Shown here piece after piece: positions 46,930-58,050 of a stretch of 64,000 bases of DNA. The translations under genes were made by a program, and so were the position numbers. The notes under the pieces are model-generated. The model had not been told where the DNA came from and searched no databases. It saw only the letters and a list, made by a program, of their open reading frames with translations. Where the stretch lies: contig CADCSX010000008.1 of NCBI GenBank assembly GCA_902805475.1, positions 1,674,001 to 1,738,000 of the forward strand. The letters run 5' to 3'. The stretch is from Entonaema liquescens. Taxonomy: Eukaryota; Ascomycota; Sordariomycetes; Xylariales; Xylariaceae. The number at the start of each line of letters is the position of its first letter. Within the stretch, counting starts at the first letter, position 1.

Positions 46930-47920
46930 GGTGACTCGATAATTAGATTTGTAATTCGCATGTCGGCATAAGCTTGACGTCAATTAAACTAGGATGGGAA
47001 CAATCAGAAAAAATCGAATGCGCGCTCAGAAGTTTCAATAAAGGTTGGTTTGTCGAAGAATCCGTGGCGCGCGACGCGGCCCGAGTTTGGTTCAATTTAA
47101 AAAGTTTACGTAATCTCTCTATTCAGCTACAGATACGTGTACGGTGTACCTAGGTAGATACCGGGATACCTCACGTTAGCGGCTTCACGTCACCCCACAG
47201 TGAAGCACCCTGACACCGACCCAAGTATCCAGCAGTGGGGAACTGAAGTCTTCAACCCCACATATATGCGTCTACTAGGTATGTAGGTACGCTAACTTTG
47301 ATTCGGGCACGTATAAGATATATAAACCTATTGGATATGTAGGCATTCCTACTCATCACTGGCAAATCTTTATTATACTATGAAATGCATAGAAACTGAA
47401 TAATTAAGTCCATTGGTCAGAGACTAAAACGAATCTTAATTACTTTACCCTATCCGACGGCAAATGCATCATGTCTAAAGCTGAGCAACTATAATTCAGA
47501 GTTCAGATAGAAGAAACGAAAAAGAGCATTTCCGGTCTGGCAAAAAGGTCCGAGAACCAATAATCATGCCGCCGAGTCCATAACCCCAGGGAAAAAAGAG
47601 GCTATTCTTATGCGTGGTTCCCCTTTCCTTCATGACTCCTCTCAAATGCCGAGTCCCTCCTCCCAACGCCCTGTGAAGTCATTGTCCATAGACTGCATAC
47701 GTTGCGAAAACATGGGAAAAACGAGGAAGCCGTAACGGAGGATTCCTAATAGAGAACACAGCTGATCATAGTGTTGCATAGTACTGTTGCCGTTAATTAA
47801 CGCCTGAGTCGTCGTATCCTGGAAGGCAATACTGATGCTCTATTTAAGTACCTAAAGCATATTTTGCTCTGGATGAGTCATAAAATGCTGAGTTGATATT
47901 ACGATAGGACGAAATGTAAC
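46930..47920. other. Intergenic, no gene seen
   Basis: HIR1 promoter and CDK1 3' flank. It contains aggta/tacct-rich short palindromes (near 47145-47160 and 47280) like those elsewhere in the window. No coding region was seen. Confidence 0.6.
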
Positions 47921-49011
47921 TCAAGCATAGCCATTACTTCCGTACCGTGTCGACTGGCGGGGGAGATCATTGAAGTAAGGGTGGTGGCAGGCTTGCTTAG
48001 CGGAGATTCGACCGGCAGGATCGTATACGAGTAGGGCTTCTAGAAGGTCTAGGCCGTTGTCATCGAGGTTTGAGCACAGGATTGTCGATGGGTCACGTAT
48101 CCACTTGGGAAACGAGGCTTTGAAGTCGGGATAAGAGGTAACTCCAGGCCATACCTCCTCGGTAGGAGTGCCCAGCAAGCTAAAAACATTATGAGCGACT
48201 GATTCACTAGATACAATTAGAAAGATATACTTACCGGAAGGTCTTGAAAATCTGGTCGATCTCCGAATCTCCAGGGAACAAAGGCTTCCTGGTACACATC
48301 TCGGCGAAGATGCAGCCTACGGACCACATGTCAACGCCTGTAGAGTACTGTCGACCGCCGAGCAGAATCTCTGGAGCTCGGTACCAGAGAGTAACGACCT
48401 CATGGGTGTACGTTCTAAGGGGCACTCCAAAAGCACGCGCCAAACCAAAGTCGGCAAGCTTCAGATTTCCGTCGCGATCAATCAGTAAGTTCTGCGGTTT
48501 GAGATCTCGGTGGAGAATTCGGTGGCTGTGACAATATCGAATTCCATCGCAGAGCTGGTTCATAAATCGACGAACCATACCACTACCCAGTCCAAGACGT
48601 CCTAGCTCAGGTCCTGATCCTTCAGGCAGAGCTTTGCCGCGACCACCATCGCTGACGGGAAGCGCTTCCATGTACTTCTTCAGATCGAGGTCGAGGAATT
48701 CGAAGACTAGGTAGAGCTTGTGGCCCTCGGCATGGACGATGTTAAACAGTCTGACGATGTTGGGGTCACGCATCTCTTTAAGAAGAGAGATCTCGCGGAT
48801 GGCGGTACTAGGGACACCCTCATCCTCAGATTCGAGACGAATCTTCTTCAGCGCGACGATACGGCCACCATGTGCTAAGTCTCGGGCTTTGTAAACAACA
48901 CCATAAGTGCCTAAAAACAAAAGGGAGTTAGCAAATAGCAGGTTTAAAAATTCAGGCGTAAAAGTTTGGCTTACCTTCGCCAATCTTCTCAAGTTTCTGG
49001 TAGTTCTCCAT
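47921..49011 (-). CDS. CDC2: Cyclin-dependent kinase CDK1 (Cdc2/Cdc28/NimX)
   Basis: Exons 49011-48975, 48910-48235 and 48179-47921 give 323 residues. The glycine loop GEGTYGVVYKA contains the inhibitory sites Thr14 and Tyr15. Lys34 in VALKKI binds ATP. PSTAIRE (residues 46-52) is the cyclin-binding helix. HRDLKPQNLL is the catalytic loop, DFGLARAFGVP the metal loop, and the T-loop Thr lies in RTYTHEVVTLWYRAPE. A Gly/Pro/Leu-rich insert of about 25 residues between strand beta-5 and helix D is normal for filamentous fungi. With cyclin B it drives entry into mitosis. The gene is complete, with no frame break, unlike HIR1 next to it. Intron 1 falls just after the Gly12-Glu13 codons, a common fungal position. 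Confidence 0.97.
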
Positions 49012-49947
49012 TTTGAAGGATGGCGACTACTGAACGATTTGAATTGGATCGAGGGAGTGTAAGAAACAAAAGTTGGATTGGGTGAGAGGTGTTAAATCTG
49101 GAGGGTTACCTGCACCAGAAAAGTTGAACTCGTTTGCTATTTACTCGGCGCTTGGACGACGGTAAGGGTTGGGGGGTAACGACAAAAAAACGAGGGGCAA
49201 TAGTGGGAGAGATTATTGAGGATAACCAGACCAAGTGTGCCTGTCAAAATATTAAAAGGAGCGGACAGAGTTGATCCTTTACGATCTCGCAATCTGTTAA
49301 AACTCCATTGGCACCTGGCGGTATTGAGTACTGCACGAAGTTCAGTCTGTTGAAAAGATTCGTGGAAGTTTGTTGGCGGTACGTGCGTTGAAATTGGGAT
49401 TTTACAGCGCAGTGGTGGATAAGTGCAGTAAGTTGTTTTCTAATAATATAAACAGTGGATTGACACGCGCCGACAGCTGTGGCTAATAAAGCCGTATCGC
49501 GTTTTGTGGCTCGGGATTCAGGGCGCTATGCACGTTTATATAAGCACTGGAACTTTATTTGATGAATCCCTACAATACAGGTACCGGACAGGTAGACACG
49601 TACCTTTTTTATAAGTATTTTCTTTGGGTAAACACAGGCATGAATACATGCTCATCTACGTGCATGTACATGCCCGGTACTGCATCATGCATACAACGGG
49701 CATTGAATGGACCTTATCGCCAATCTCGCCCACACCACGGCGCGGTGGCGTACTTAATGTACATAATAAATTATGCATACCTTTTTCACATACGGACAAT
49801 ATCCAATCCAATGCGCAAAACCAGATGCATACAAAGTGACAGAGGTCTCCTGATTTCTCTTAACTTCAAACATTGATTTCATACATATCACCCCTTTAGA
49901 AAAGAAGAAAGAGTGCATTATCAAATTTTCCTACGTCTTAGCCCGCT
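49012..49947. other. Divergent promoter region, no gene seen
   Basis: Sits between CDK1 (minus) and the AlkB-like gene (plus). The overlapping plus frames at 49559-49876 are AT-biased and unrecognised. Confidence 0.6.
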
Positions 49948-51051
49948 ATGACACTAGATCTCACTACCCTAGACGCTCATGAGCAACCAGACGAAGACCT
50001 CAAAGCTATATGGAAAAGATATTCCAGAACCGAGCATGAGGAATTCAAGAGTCATCCGGACATAGATGAACTAGATCCCCCGAATACCGTGGGTTCATTC
50101 AAGCTAGCGGGGCATATTCCTAAGGAGAACCTCACGACCTCTTTTAGACAACTCGAAGGTACCGACTGGGATGAAAGCCAGACGGTTGAAGATGCCCCTT
50201 TCTATTTCCATCCTCTACTCCCAGGTAAACACACCCCTCATTGTTTTTCTTTATTATGACTCCTCTCATACCAGAGCACAGGCTTACTTATATTTCCCTC
50301 TCTCATACCCCCAAGAACTCAGAAAGCACTATTGTCACGGATGGTTCACAGGGATCTAAGCAACCCTACTCACCAGACTAACTTGCATCTACACTATGAG
50401 CTCCCCTATCCAGAGGTTCAAGAGAAGGCAGATGTTAGTCCGCGGTCTTTCTTCTCTTACCCTCCAGAATCATCCACAAAGTTCTTGCCAAAAGATCCGA
50501 CCGTTCACAAGGCCTTGTCTATCAAGCAAGTCCTTGAACGGCGGTTATCCTGGGTCACGCTTGGGGCCAATATAACTGGACCAACCGAAAATATCCCAAT
50601 CAAGCACCCCGGATTTCCCCATGACATAGCCAGTTTCCTCCAGACTCTTTTCCCGGATACCCTTGCTCAGGCCGCCATTGTCAACTTTTATAGCCCAGGC
50701 GATACGATGATGATGCACCGAGATGTCAGCGAGGAATCAGACAAAGGCCTTGTAAGTCTCAGCATAGGCTGTGATGCGTTGTTCATGATCGCGCCCAATG
50801 GTTATAAACACACGCCGAACGGTGGGAATACTTCCGAGAAACCGTACCTTCTTTTACGGTTACGATCCGGTGATGCTATTTACATGTCCGAGGAATCCCG
50901 CTATGCCTGGCATGGTGTGCCAAAGGTTCTTAAGGGCACCTGTCCAGATTTCCTAGCCGATTGGCCGGCAGAGGGCGATAGGTTTCAAGAATGGAAAGGG
51001 TGGATGAGGAATAAGCGTATTAACTTGAACGTCAGGCAGATGAAAGATTAA
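49948..51051 (+). CDS. AlkB-like Fe(II)/2-oxoglutarate dioxygenase (ABH1 type)
   Basis: Exons 49948-50224 and 50282-51051 give 348 residues. The acceptor at 50281 was chosen because it alone keeps phase and restores FHPLLPGLLIFPSLIPP. The double-stranded beta-helix core has HRD (His238, Asp240) and His303 in AWHGVP as iron ligands, and R338-x5-R344 in RINLNVR for 2-oxoglutarate. NFYSPGDTMMMHRDVSE and LSIGCDALFMI match the eukaryotic ALKBH1-like group, which removes methyl groups from nucleic acids (DNA or tRNA). It has no signal peptide. It is divergent from CDK1. Confidence 0.92.
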
Positions 51052-51488
51052 ACTTCATATAAATTGGAATATTTAATCGCCTACGATCTCTATCGAGGTG
51101 TTGAAAGATCCACTTAGTTCGCCACCCTCCAGTTGGAGATAGAACATGTTTTTAGAATCATAAGGATCTACAGTTATGTTATACTATATTCGAATCATTC
51201 AGACCCAGGATGCACCAAAACTACAATATGTCAAGGACACCCCCTTCGATCGAATTGGTGCAGCCCCTATTATAAATATTAAGATACCAAGCTCTCCAAC
51301 AGCAGAGACGATTCCAGATATCACCTAAGCAGCTAAGCCGTCAGATTATGGATTCAATTACCACTAACCTGTTACGTACTCGATATAAATTCGCTGTAGT
51401 GGCTCTCTTGCCGATACACGGAGGCATTTGTCACGTCGGTTTTACTATTTATAATCTGTCATAGGCCCATGGACATCTTTTCAGAGAC
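51052..51488. other. Intergenic, no gene seen
   Basis: Convergent 3' flanks of the AlkB-like and amidase genes. It is AT-rich and nothing is recognised. Confidence 0.6.
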
Positions 51489-53226
51489 CTATAAAAGTTG
51501 CGTCTTACCCTCGGCTCTCATACGATCATACCTTAGTACGCTCTGCAAAAGAACTTGCGCACCTAAAGTGCAATCTTCGGGGCTAGTGTATTCCTCAGGA
51601 TTGTGACTGACACCGTTTTTTGACGGAACGAAGATCATGCTCGTCGGACACCGTCGGCTAGCGTATACGCTATCGTGCCCGGCTCCGCTGCTCATGTCGC
51701 GCACGAGGCTGCTGCTACCAGTGACCGCCTCGGCAGAAGCTCGAACTACCTCGATACAGTCCGGGTGGAATATAGTGGCGGGCGAGACGAAATCTGTCCG
51801 CCACTCGACGTTAAGTGGCTTCCCCGGCGTCGAGTTGGCGAGAAGTCCGCCGATATCTTTGCCAGCTGCTAACGCTGCGAAGTCCCGCTTTAGATCGGCC
51901 TCCATGGCATCGATGGTGGCATCAGCAGGTGCACGGATATCAAGAGTAAAGCTCACATGGCCAGGAATCGTGTTCGTACTGCCGGGGCTCAGCGTTAGGA
52001 TACCTGTCGAAGCAAGCGCAGAATGCGCGGTTGCTAGGCGATGCGCGTGCGCGATTAAGCGAGCTGCAAGTAGCATCGCATCAGCACGGCTGTTCAGAGG
52101 CGTGGTACCTGTATGTGCATCTAATAGTCCCATTCAATCAGTTTCCTTCGTTTTCCCAACAATGAGGACGGTTTAGAATACCTCGTCCGTGAACGTCAAC
52201 AGTGTACCACTTATAAGCCTGGACCCCTTTTACGACTCCGACCTTTTGCTTCTCCGATTCTAAGATCGGGCCTTGCTCGATATGGAGTTCGAAGTGAGCG
52301 GCCATAGGAATACTCCGATAGCTTGCTGGTGTCGAACCAAGATATCCAATTCGCTCTAGTTCGGATTTTACCGTCGCGGTTCCTCCGCCTACCTCCTGAG
52401 TATTATGAGCACGATCTAAGGCGATCTCTTCAGCCCACACCCCCGAAGCCATCATGCTGATCGGAAATCGAGCGCCTTCTTCGCTGTTATAGCCTATTAG
52501 TTCAATTCCCCCCTCCAAGTACATCCTGATTTGAGATAGTACAGGTTTTGAGATAAGGGTCAAGCGTACTTGGTCCAGTTCACAACTCCAACCGGGAATT
52601 CGGTCTCCACCTGGTGTTCCTGCAGCACACTAAGCATCTCGATACCAGACAAAATACCGAGAATCCCATCATACCGACCACCGCTCGGCTGTGTGTCGAG
52701 ATGAGATCCAACAAATGTAGCCGGCCCTTCGCGTCGACCAGGGCGGATGGCAAATATGTTGCCAATATTGTCGACCGTGACGTTGCATCCCAAAGCCTTA
52801 GTTGTCTTGACGAACCAATCTCGAGCTTGCTTATCTGCATCGCTCAGTGCAAGTCGAGACATGCCTGTCTCGGTTGGCGCACTATCATTGGGTAAGATAT
52901 AAGTATGTTGTTACTCAGGAATATCAAATGTACATAAGGATTAAGACATACCTTCCCCATCGCTTACCGGTCCCGAAAGAGCATGTGTGATGCAGTGTAT
53001 CCATCAGTCTACTTTTTTGTACTTTTAGATTCGTAAGGTGGTCATCCTGCCCGCCGGTCGTTTGTGTGCTATAATATTGTGATGTTCTAGATAACAAGCA
53101 TGGCTGCAGGATCCGCAACGATGGCGCAGATAACCGTCCACTTACGGGAAAATGGAATTGTGTAGTAGGTGTAAGGCGGCTTACACGGCAACTCATTGCC
53201 AATGAACGGCGTATCACGCAAGCCAT
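51489..53226 (-). CDS. M20-family amidase: hydantoinase/carbamoylase (beta-ureidopropionase-like)
   Basis: Exons 53226-52952, 52881-52570, 52483-52182 and 52120-51489 encode 506 residues. All three introns are in phase, and each joins a conserved motif (GKRWG|SAPTETGMSRL; VNWT|NEEGARFP; VHGR|DAHTGTTPL). Metal-site residues appear as GSHLDTQP (His152, Asp154), GGRYDGILG (Asp162), NEEGAR (Glu196, Glu197), HIEQGP and GAGHDS. Such enzymes hydrolyse N-carbamoyl amino acids, beta-ureidopropionate or allantoate, linking to pyrimidine or purine nitrogen salvage. The first 60 residues (MACVIRRSLAMSCRVSRL onwards) are basic, Ser/Thr-rich and free of acidic residues, like a mitochondrial presequence. 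The substrate is not decided by sequence. Confidence 0.9.
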
Positions 53227-54284
53227 GACGAACTATTAGAAATCAAATGTGGAGATGAACCCAGCCGTAAGTTGAGTTGAGTTCTCAGCGTAGTCGATGG
53301 ATTTATCATGGTAATAAGATGCCCAATAACATAATAAGATAACTGTTTGGAGCGAAGTCGGCAATACTTGGTCACGTGCTAATGGATACAACCCATAGGA
53401 TTAGGCGTCGTATTTCTTAGTCCCTTCGAACTAGGTAATTTGTAATTCTGAGTCCTAATTACATATTTGTTCATCTTCTAGGAGATATATAATACGAAAA
53501 GTAGGGATATGAGGCATTCCGATTCTGTGCCCGTTGCTAGTGTGTTTGAACGGGATATCACGGAATTGTGGATGTAAAAATATTCGTTAAAGAATAGGGG
53601 GCACCGGTTAATACAACCGAACCCCAGAACTCATCTACCGATTACGTGCATTGGCGATTTACCTCGTGTAACAATTACGTCTTAGTCGCACGGAATAGCC
53701 TATAGGTTCGAAGCCAATGGTCATTGTCTTCAATCCCTAACCATACATTAAATGTAAAGCCACCTCAATTATCATTGGATAGCTTATAATGGGACATAAT
53801 ATGCGAGGTAAGTTCATAGACAATTACATAGGACGTTGCGCTGGTTAATAGTAACTTCCTTATATTGGGTCTAACAGTCTAACAGGTTAATGAGGCTTTA
53901 AGATTAGTCGTCAAGACCGACCATGATCGATCAGGTAGGTACTGATTATTCGTCTCTAGTTGTTTTTTTGATACCTCCGATCCATAGGGATAGACCACTC
54001 GTTCCTGCTGTGAAACGATTATTATATAGATGCTTCATGATAGGTCAACTACACCTACCTAATATATAATCACGATGCTTGCCTAAGACATTGTCTTGTG
54101 TGCTGCTAAGCTCCTATTCGAACTAAGTACCTGGTTAACGTACTACCTTAACCCTATTCTCACTTTCCTTGCCCATGTATTTAGTCCTGCTTACCCTCCG
54201 TCACGATTTCTTCTCCAATTGTTCCTATTGTAAGATACTGCCCGACACCAGCTCGGTACCTACGTCCCTATTACAAAAGCTTCC
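53227..54284. other. Divergent promoter region, no gene seen
   Basis: One kilobase of AT-rich DNA between the amidase (minus) and the alpha/beta hydrolase (plus). No frame of note. Confidence 0.6.
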
Positions 54285-55107
54285 ATGATGGAGACGTCTA
54301 AGCTAGCAGTCATCATTGCCACGGGATCATTCCATAAGCCGGAACATTATAACACGCTCAAGGTAAAACTGGAAGCCCAAGGATACGAGGTCTTCATTCC
54401 ATTTCTCCCGAGCTGCAGTTCCCAGGCCGGAATAACGTGGAAGGACGATGTGGCATTAATACACACGATAGTAGAGCCACACATGGATAATGGGAAGGAG
54501 TTTATTATAGTAGGCCACTCTTACGGAGGTGTCCCTGCCTGCGCTGCTACGGAGGGATTCACCGTCGAGGAACGGAAAACTAGCGGCAAGAAAGGAGGCT
54601 TTCGAGCAATTCTCTTCATGGCGGCCTTTGCCGTGCCTCGAGCCGGCATGGATGTCCTCCAGTGCCTGGGAGGCCAATACCCATCTTGGATGATACATCA
54701 GCCATTTTACCAGAAGGTATGCTTTAGTCTTCGAACCCAAACGTGTGGAATATTTAGAGAACTAACCGAGGGGCAATATATAGAATACAATAAGTACCGT
54801 CAACGATAAGGCGAAACAAGGCTTCTATAATGACCTCTCAGATGATGTAGCTGAGGAATGTTTCAATTCGCTGGTGCCGTTTTCACAAGACGCCTGGGAA
54901 ACGCCAGTGCCGTTCGTGGCAGCCGACCTTACGATCCCAAATGCATTTCTGATATGTGAGAATGACCTGGCAATGCCTCTGCGCATACAAGAGGCTATGA
55001 TAGCAGCATTACCAAACATAAAGGTTGAGAGATGCTCAGCTGGACATAGCCCGTTCATGAGCCAACCGGATCGAGTTGTTGAAGTGATAGGGGGACTCGT
55101 AGAATAA
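54285..55107 (+). CDS. Alpha/beta hydrolase (AB hydrolase-1 type, esterase-like)
   Basis: Exons 54285-54716 and 54784-55107 give 251 residues. Acceptor 54783 (TATATAG) is the only one that keeps phase; the branch is GAACTAACC. The nucleophile elbow is GHSYGG, the acid probably Asp in CENDLAM and the base His in CSAGHSPF, a full Ser-Asp-His triad. There is no signal peptide. Fungal relatives with AVIIATGSFHKPEHY and FLPSCS openings are small soluble hydrolases, often next to biosynthetic or detoxification genes. It is the first of a run of four genes (hydrolase, extradiol dioxygenase, SDR, Zn2Cys6 factor) that may act together. The start could be either of two adjacent Met codons. Confidence 0.87.
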
Positions 55108-55340
55108 GTAAGGGACTAGTTCAGGGGCTAGTCAGCGTGGTCTTTTTTGGGGTAAGGTGAATGTTAACTAAGCCCAATGATTTCATATATTCAGCTTGGC
55201 TTTTCTCCTTGGTAAAATAGGTTATAATAACCGCTACAGCAAACTAAGATGCAAACCATCCACTTATCTCTCGTTCGAATTCTACCTATTATTTTACTTT
55301 CAAAACCCCTAAACTCTGTTGACATTGAAGCTGAAGTCTC

Positions 55341-56315
55341 CTATGTAGTCGGAATTTTACCGAATCGATATTGTGCCCAACTCAAACTCTTTTCGGGGAG
55401 GGTCCATAGTTGTTCGCCAATATCAGAACCCGCGGCACCTGCGACAACATGCATCGGAAGAATATGGTCCAACGTCGGATGCGCCTTCCTGGCGTCTTCG
55501 CGTTTCATCAGAGCGAGCATTTTCTCTCGGCGTTCTTCCGGCTTCGCTGCAGCAGCCTCTTTTAGTGCCGAATCAAACGTGAAGGCATACCTGAACTATA
55601 TCAGCAGAGGTAATTCCCAGATCGGTGTTGTCGATAAGGTTCTCTTACGGCATGGTTTGGTCGTTAAACCTATTGGCTCGGAAATCTTGAAGATTGTGAA
55701 CTGCCATCCCGGCACCGATGATGAGAATGCCCTCGTCCCGCAGACTTTCTAGTATCTGACCGACGCGGTAATGTAGATCCGTGTCCTCATTATCGAACAA
55801 TGAAACTTGTACAATAGGTACATTTAACGGGTTCCGCTTCGGATTAAAGGCTGATAGAGTATCAGATGAGCAGCAAAACGTAGATATCATATACAGGTGG
55901 TAAAGTGTAACTTACCAGCCATAAAGCCCACCCATACGCCGTGATCAAGACCCCGTTTAACCCTCTCGACATCAATGCCAGCCCCCGCCAACTTCTCAAC
56001 AACCCTCTCGGCAACCTCAGGGCTCCCTTTGTTCGGGTAGTCGTACTCGTAGTAATGTGGTGGGAAGCCATAAAAGTCATAAATCAGGTCTGTTTTCTCA
56101 GCCACATTGATCTGTATCTTGTCTGGGCCGCCTTGCCAATGGGCGGAGAAAACAACCACAGCCTTGGGTTTTACTTTTGTCGTAATCTCCTGCCCGACTT
56201 GGACCAACTTGGCGTAGGCGGGATGTACCGTGTTTTCCATGAAATTAGGGCCACCGATACCGAGGAAATAGACGGGCAGCCGTGAGGAACTATCTCTATG
56301 CGATGGACTTGACAT
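55341..56315 (-). CDS. LigB/DODA-type extradiol dioxygenase, first metal His replaced
   Basis: Exons 56315-55916, 55850-55649 and 55590-55341 give 283 residues. The fold is the class III extradiol (LigB/4,5-DOPA dioxygenase-like) family: KAVVVFSAHWQ with metal ligand His59, RGLDHGVWVGF, PIVQVSLF, GMAVHNLQDF and HVVAGAAG. Family members normally open with a ...SHGGP motif in which that His is a metal ligand. Here the place reads FLGIGGPNF, so Ile20 stands where His is expected and the site may lack one ligand. It has a normal length and an intact frame. Products of this family cleave catechol-like rings. Loss of activity, a different metal site or a regulatory role are all possible. Neighbours suggest aromatic or specialised metabolism. 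Confidence 0.88.
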
Positions 56316-57180
56316 GTTTTCTATGACGTGTCTGATTGAGGCAATAGTAAGGAGAAGACGAGCGATATCCTAGGCAGGCAAGTGCCTTATCATCTTTTTT
56401 GATTTTCTGAGGTCTTATAAGCACAGGTAGTCGACTATAGCATGATGAGGATGAGGTCCTTCGGACCGCGAGCTGACAAAAACATCATTCAACAATACAA
56501 GACACAGAACCTTAGAAAGTCGTCAATATACGATATGATACAAATCGCTACGCGAGCGTGTTCGACATTTAACATGCAAGAGCGTAGGGGTTCCCGCGCG
56601 CGATAGTTTATTCAGCTTCTGGTTCTAGTCACTCAGCTCGTCGACGTTGATGAAGGAGCAAGGTGTCGCATCCAATCACAGTGCTCTCGGATTACGAATA
56701 GGTCTAGGTATGTACATGTCTAAACAAACAGATCCAGGGCAAGATTCACCCCGCGCGGTCTGAAGTATGTAAGCTTGCAAGGGCCCATCGCGCGCGGGTC
56801 AACCAGGGTCTTTCTTGGTTTAGTCAGTTTGACGGGATCCTCGCGCGCGGCTTGTGGGTCTCGGTGAACGGTGGTGTAGCAATGCAACGCCAGAATGGTC
56901 GGGCTTGGTCTACTACTTACATGATGATTGATGGACTGATATGATGACATTCATTCTGTTTGACCGTCCATCTCGCACTTCCGAGTAGGAGGATTACAAA
57001 TCCGTAATTTGTAAAAGATGGCGGGGTGTTCGGACATATCGTGATTGAGGGAGATTCTGGTAGCTATAAAGGGTAGGGGGCCTTTTAACTTTGATATAAT
57101 TTCATCTTCCATTCTCTACCAGGGCTTCTCTATAAACTTAGAGCCTTAAGATTCATCTTTCATATCGACTATCCAGCACA
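56316..57180. other. Divergent promoter with four CGCGCG elements
   Basis: Between the dioxygenase (minus) and the SDR (plus). Four blocks, at 56595-56602, 56752-56758, 56789-56796 and 56842-56849, contain CGCGCG(C)G in otherwise unremarkable DNA. No gene was seen. They could be sites of a shared regulator. Confidence 0.5.
57065..57071 (+). promoter_or_regulatory. TATA box candidate of the 57181 SDR
   Basis: TATAAAG, 116 bases upstream of the start codon, followed by a G-run. Confidence 0.4.
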
Positions 57181-57933
57181 ATGTCAGGAAACGCTGTACT
57201 TATCCTCGGAGCTGGACCCAGAGTCGGTGCCTCTGTCGCTCGGAAATTCGCTGGCAACGGGTATAAAGTTGCCGTCGCTTCTAGGAGCGGGACTGGCACC
57301 AAGACCGCCGAAGGTTTTCTCTCTCTGAAAGCAGACTTTACCAAGCCTGACTCTATCCCGGCGCTATTCGAGGCAGTCAAGACCGAGTTCCAGAAAGCTC
57401 CCAGCGTTGTTGTCTACAACGCAGCATCGCTCACCAACCCTCCCAAGGAGGACTCCCCTCTATCCATCCCAGTAGAGAGTGTCTCATCGGATCTCAATGT
57501 CAATACCGTTAGCGCCTACGTCGCAGCCCAGCAGGCTGTGAATGGGTGGGCAACGTTGCCGAAGGAGACTAAAAAGTCATTCATATATACCGGCAACAGC
57601 CTCAACGTCTCTATCTTGCCGGTGCCACTTTTCCTGAACTTAGGCATTGGCAAATCAGCTTCGGCGTACTGGATCGGCGCTGTAGACGCAGTATACTCTC
57701 CCCAGGGGTTCCGGTAAGTAAATAAACGCCCTTTGCAGAGCATTACTAATACTAGTTATCTCTTTATTAGCTTCTTTTATGCGGACGAGCGTTATGATGA
57801 CGGAAAGTCTAAGGGGCTTGCGATCGATGGTGACGCGCATGGCGAGTTCTTCGCGAAATTGGCAAACCATGAGGGGAATGTGCCATGGCACGCCACGTTT
57901 GTGAAGGATAAGGGTTACGTCCAGTTCAAATAA
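57181..57933 (+). CDS. Atypical short-chain dehydrogenase/reductase
   Basis: Exons 57181-57713 and 57771-57933 give 231 residues, joined as GFR|FFYADERY. The cofactor motif is ILGAGPRVGASVAR (a TGxxxGxG variant), with AVASRSG after beta-2. YNAASLTNPP occupies the NNAG position. A Ser lies in FIYTGNSLN and a Tyr in SAYWIGAV, but the Lys four residues after the Tyr is missing (Y-W-I-G-A), so the standard YxxxK site is incomplete. The protein resembles a group of fungal short SDRs with a C-terminal FFYADER motif and no assigned substrate. It may be inactive, or use another base. It is divergent from the dioxygenase gene and convergent with the Zn2Cys6 factor. Confidence 0.85.
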
Positions 57934-58050
57934 AAAGGTCAAGCTAAAATAGACCTGGGGAATCTTCGAAGGCTAAATATTAAAGTCAATGTCAGAAGTC
58001 CAAATTCCAGACCATAACCATATCTAGACTCTTATCTTCTTTGACTGTCT

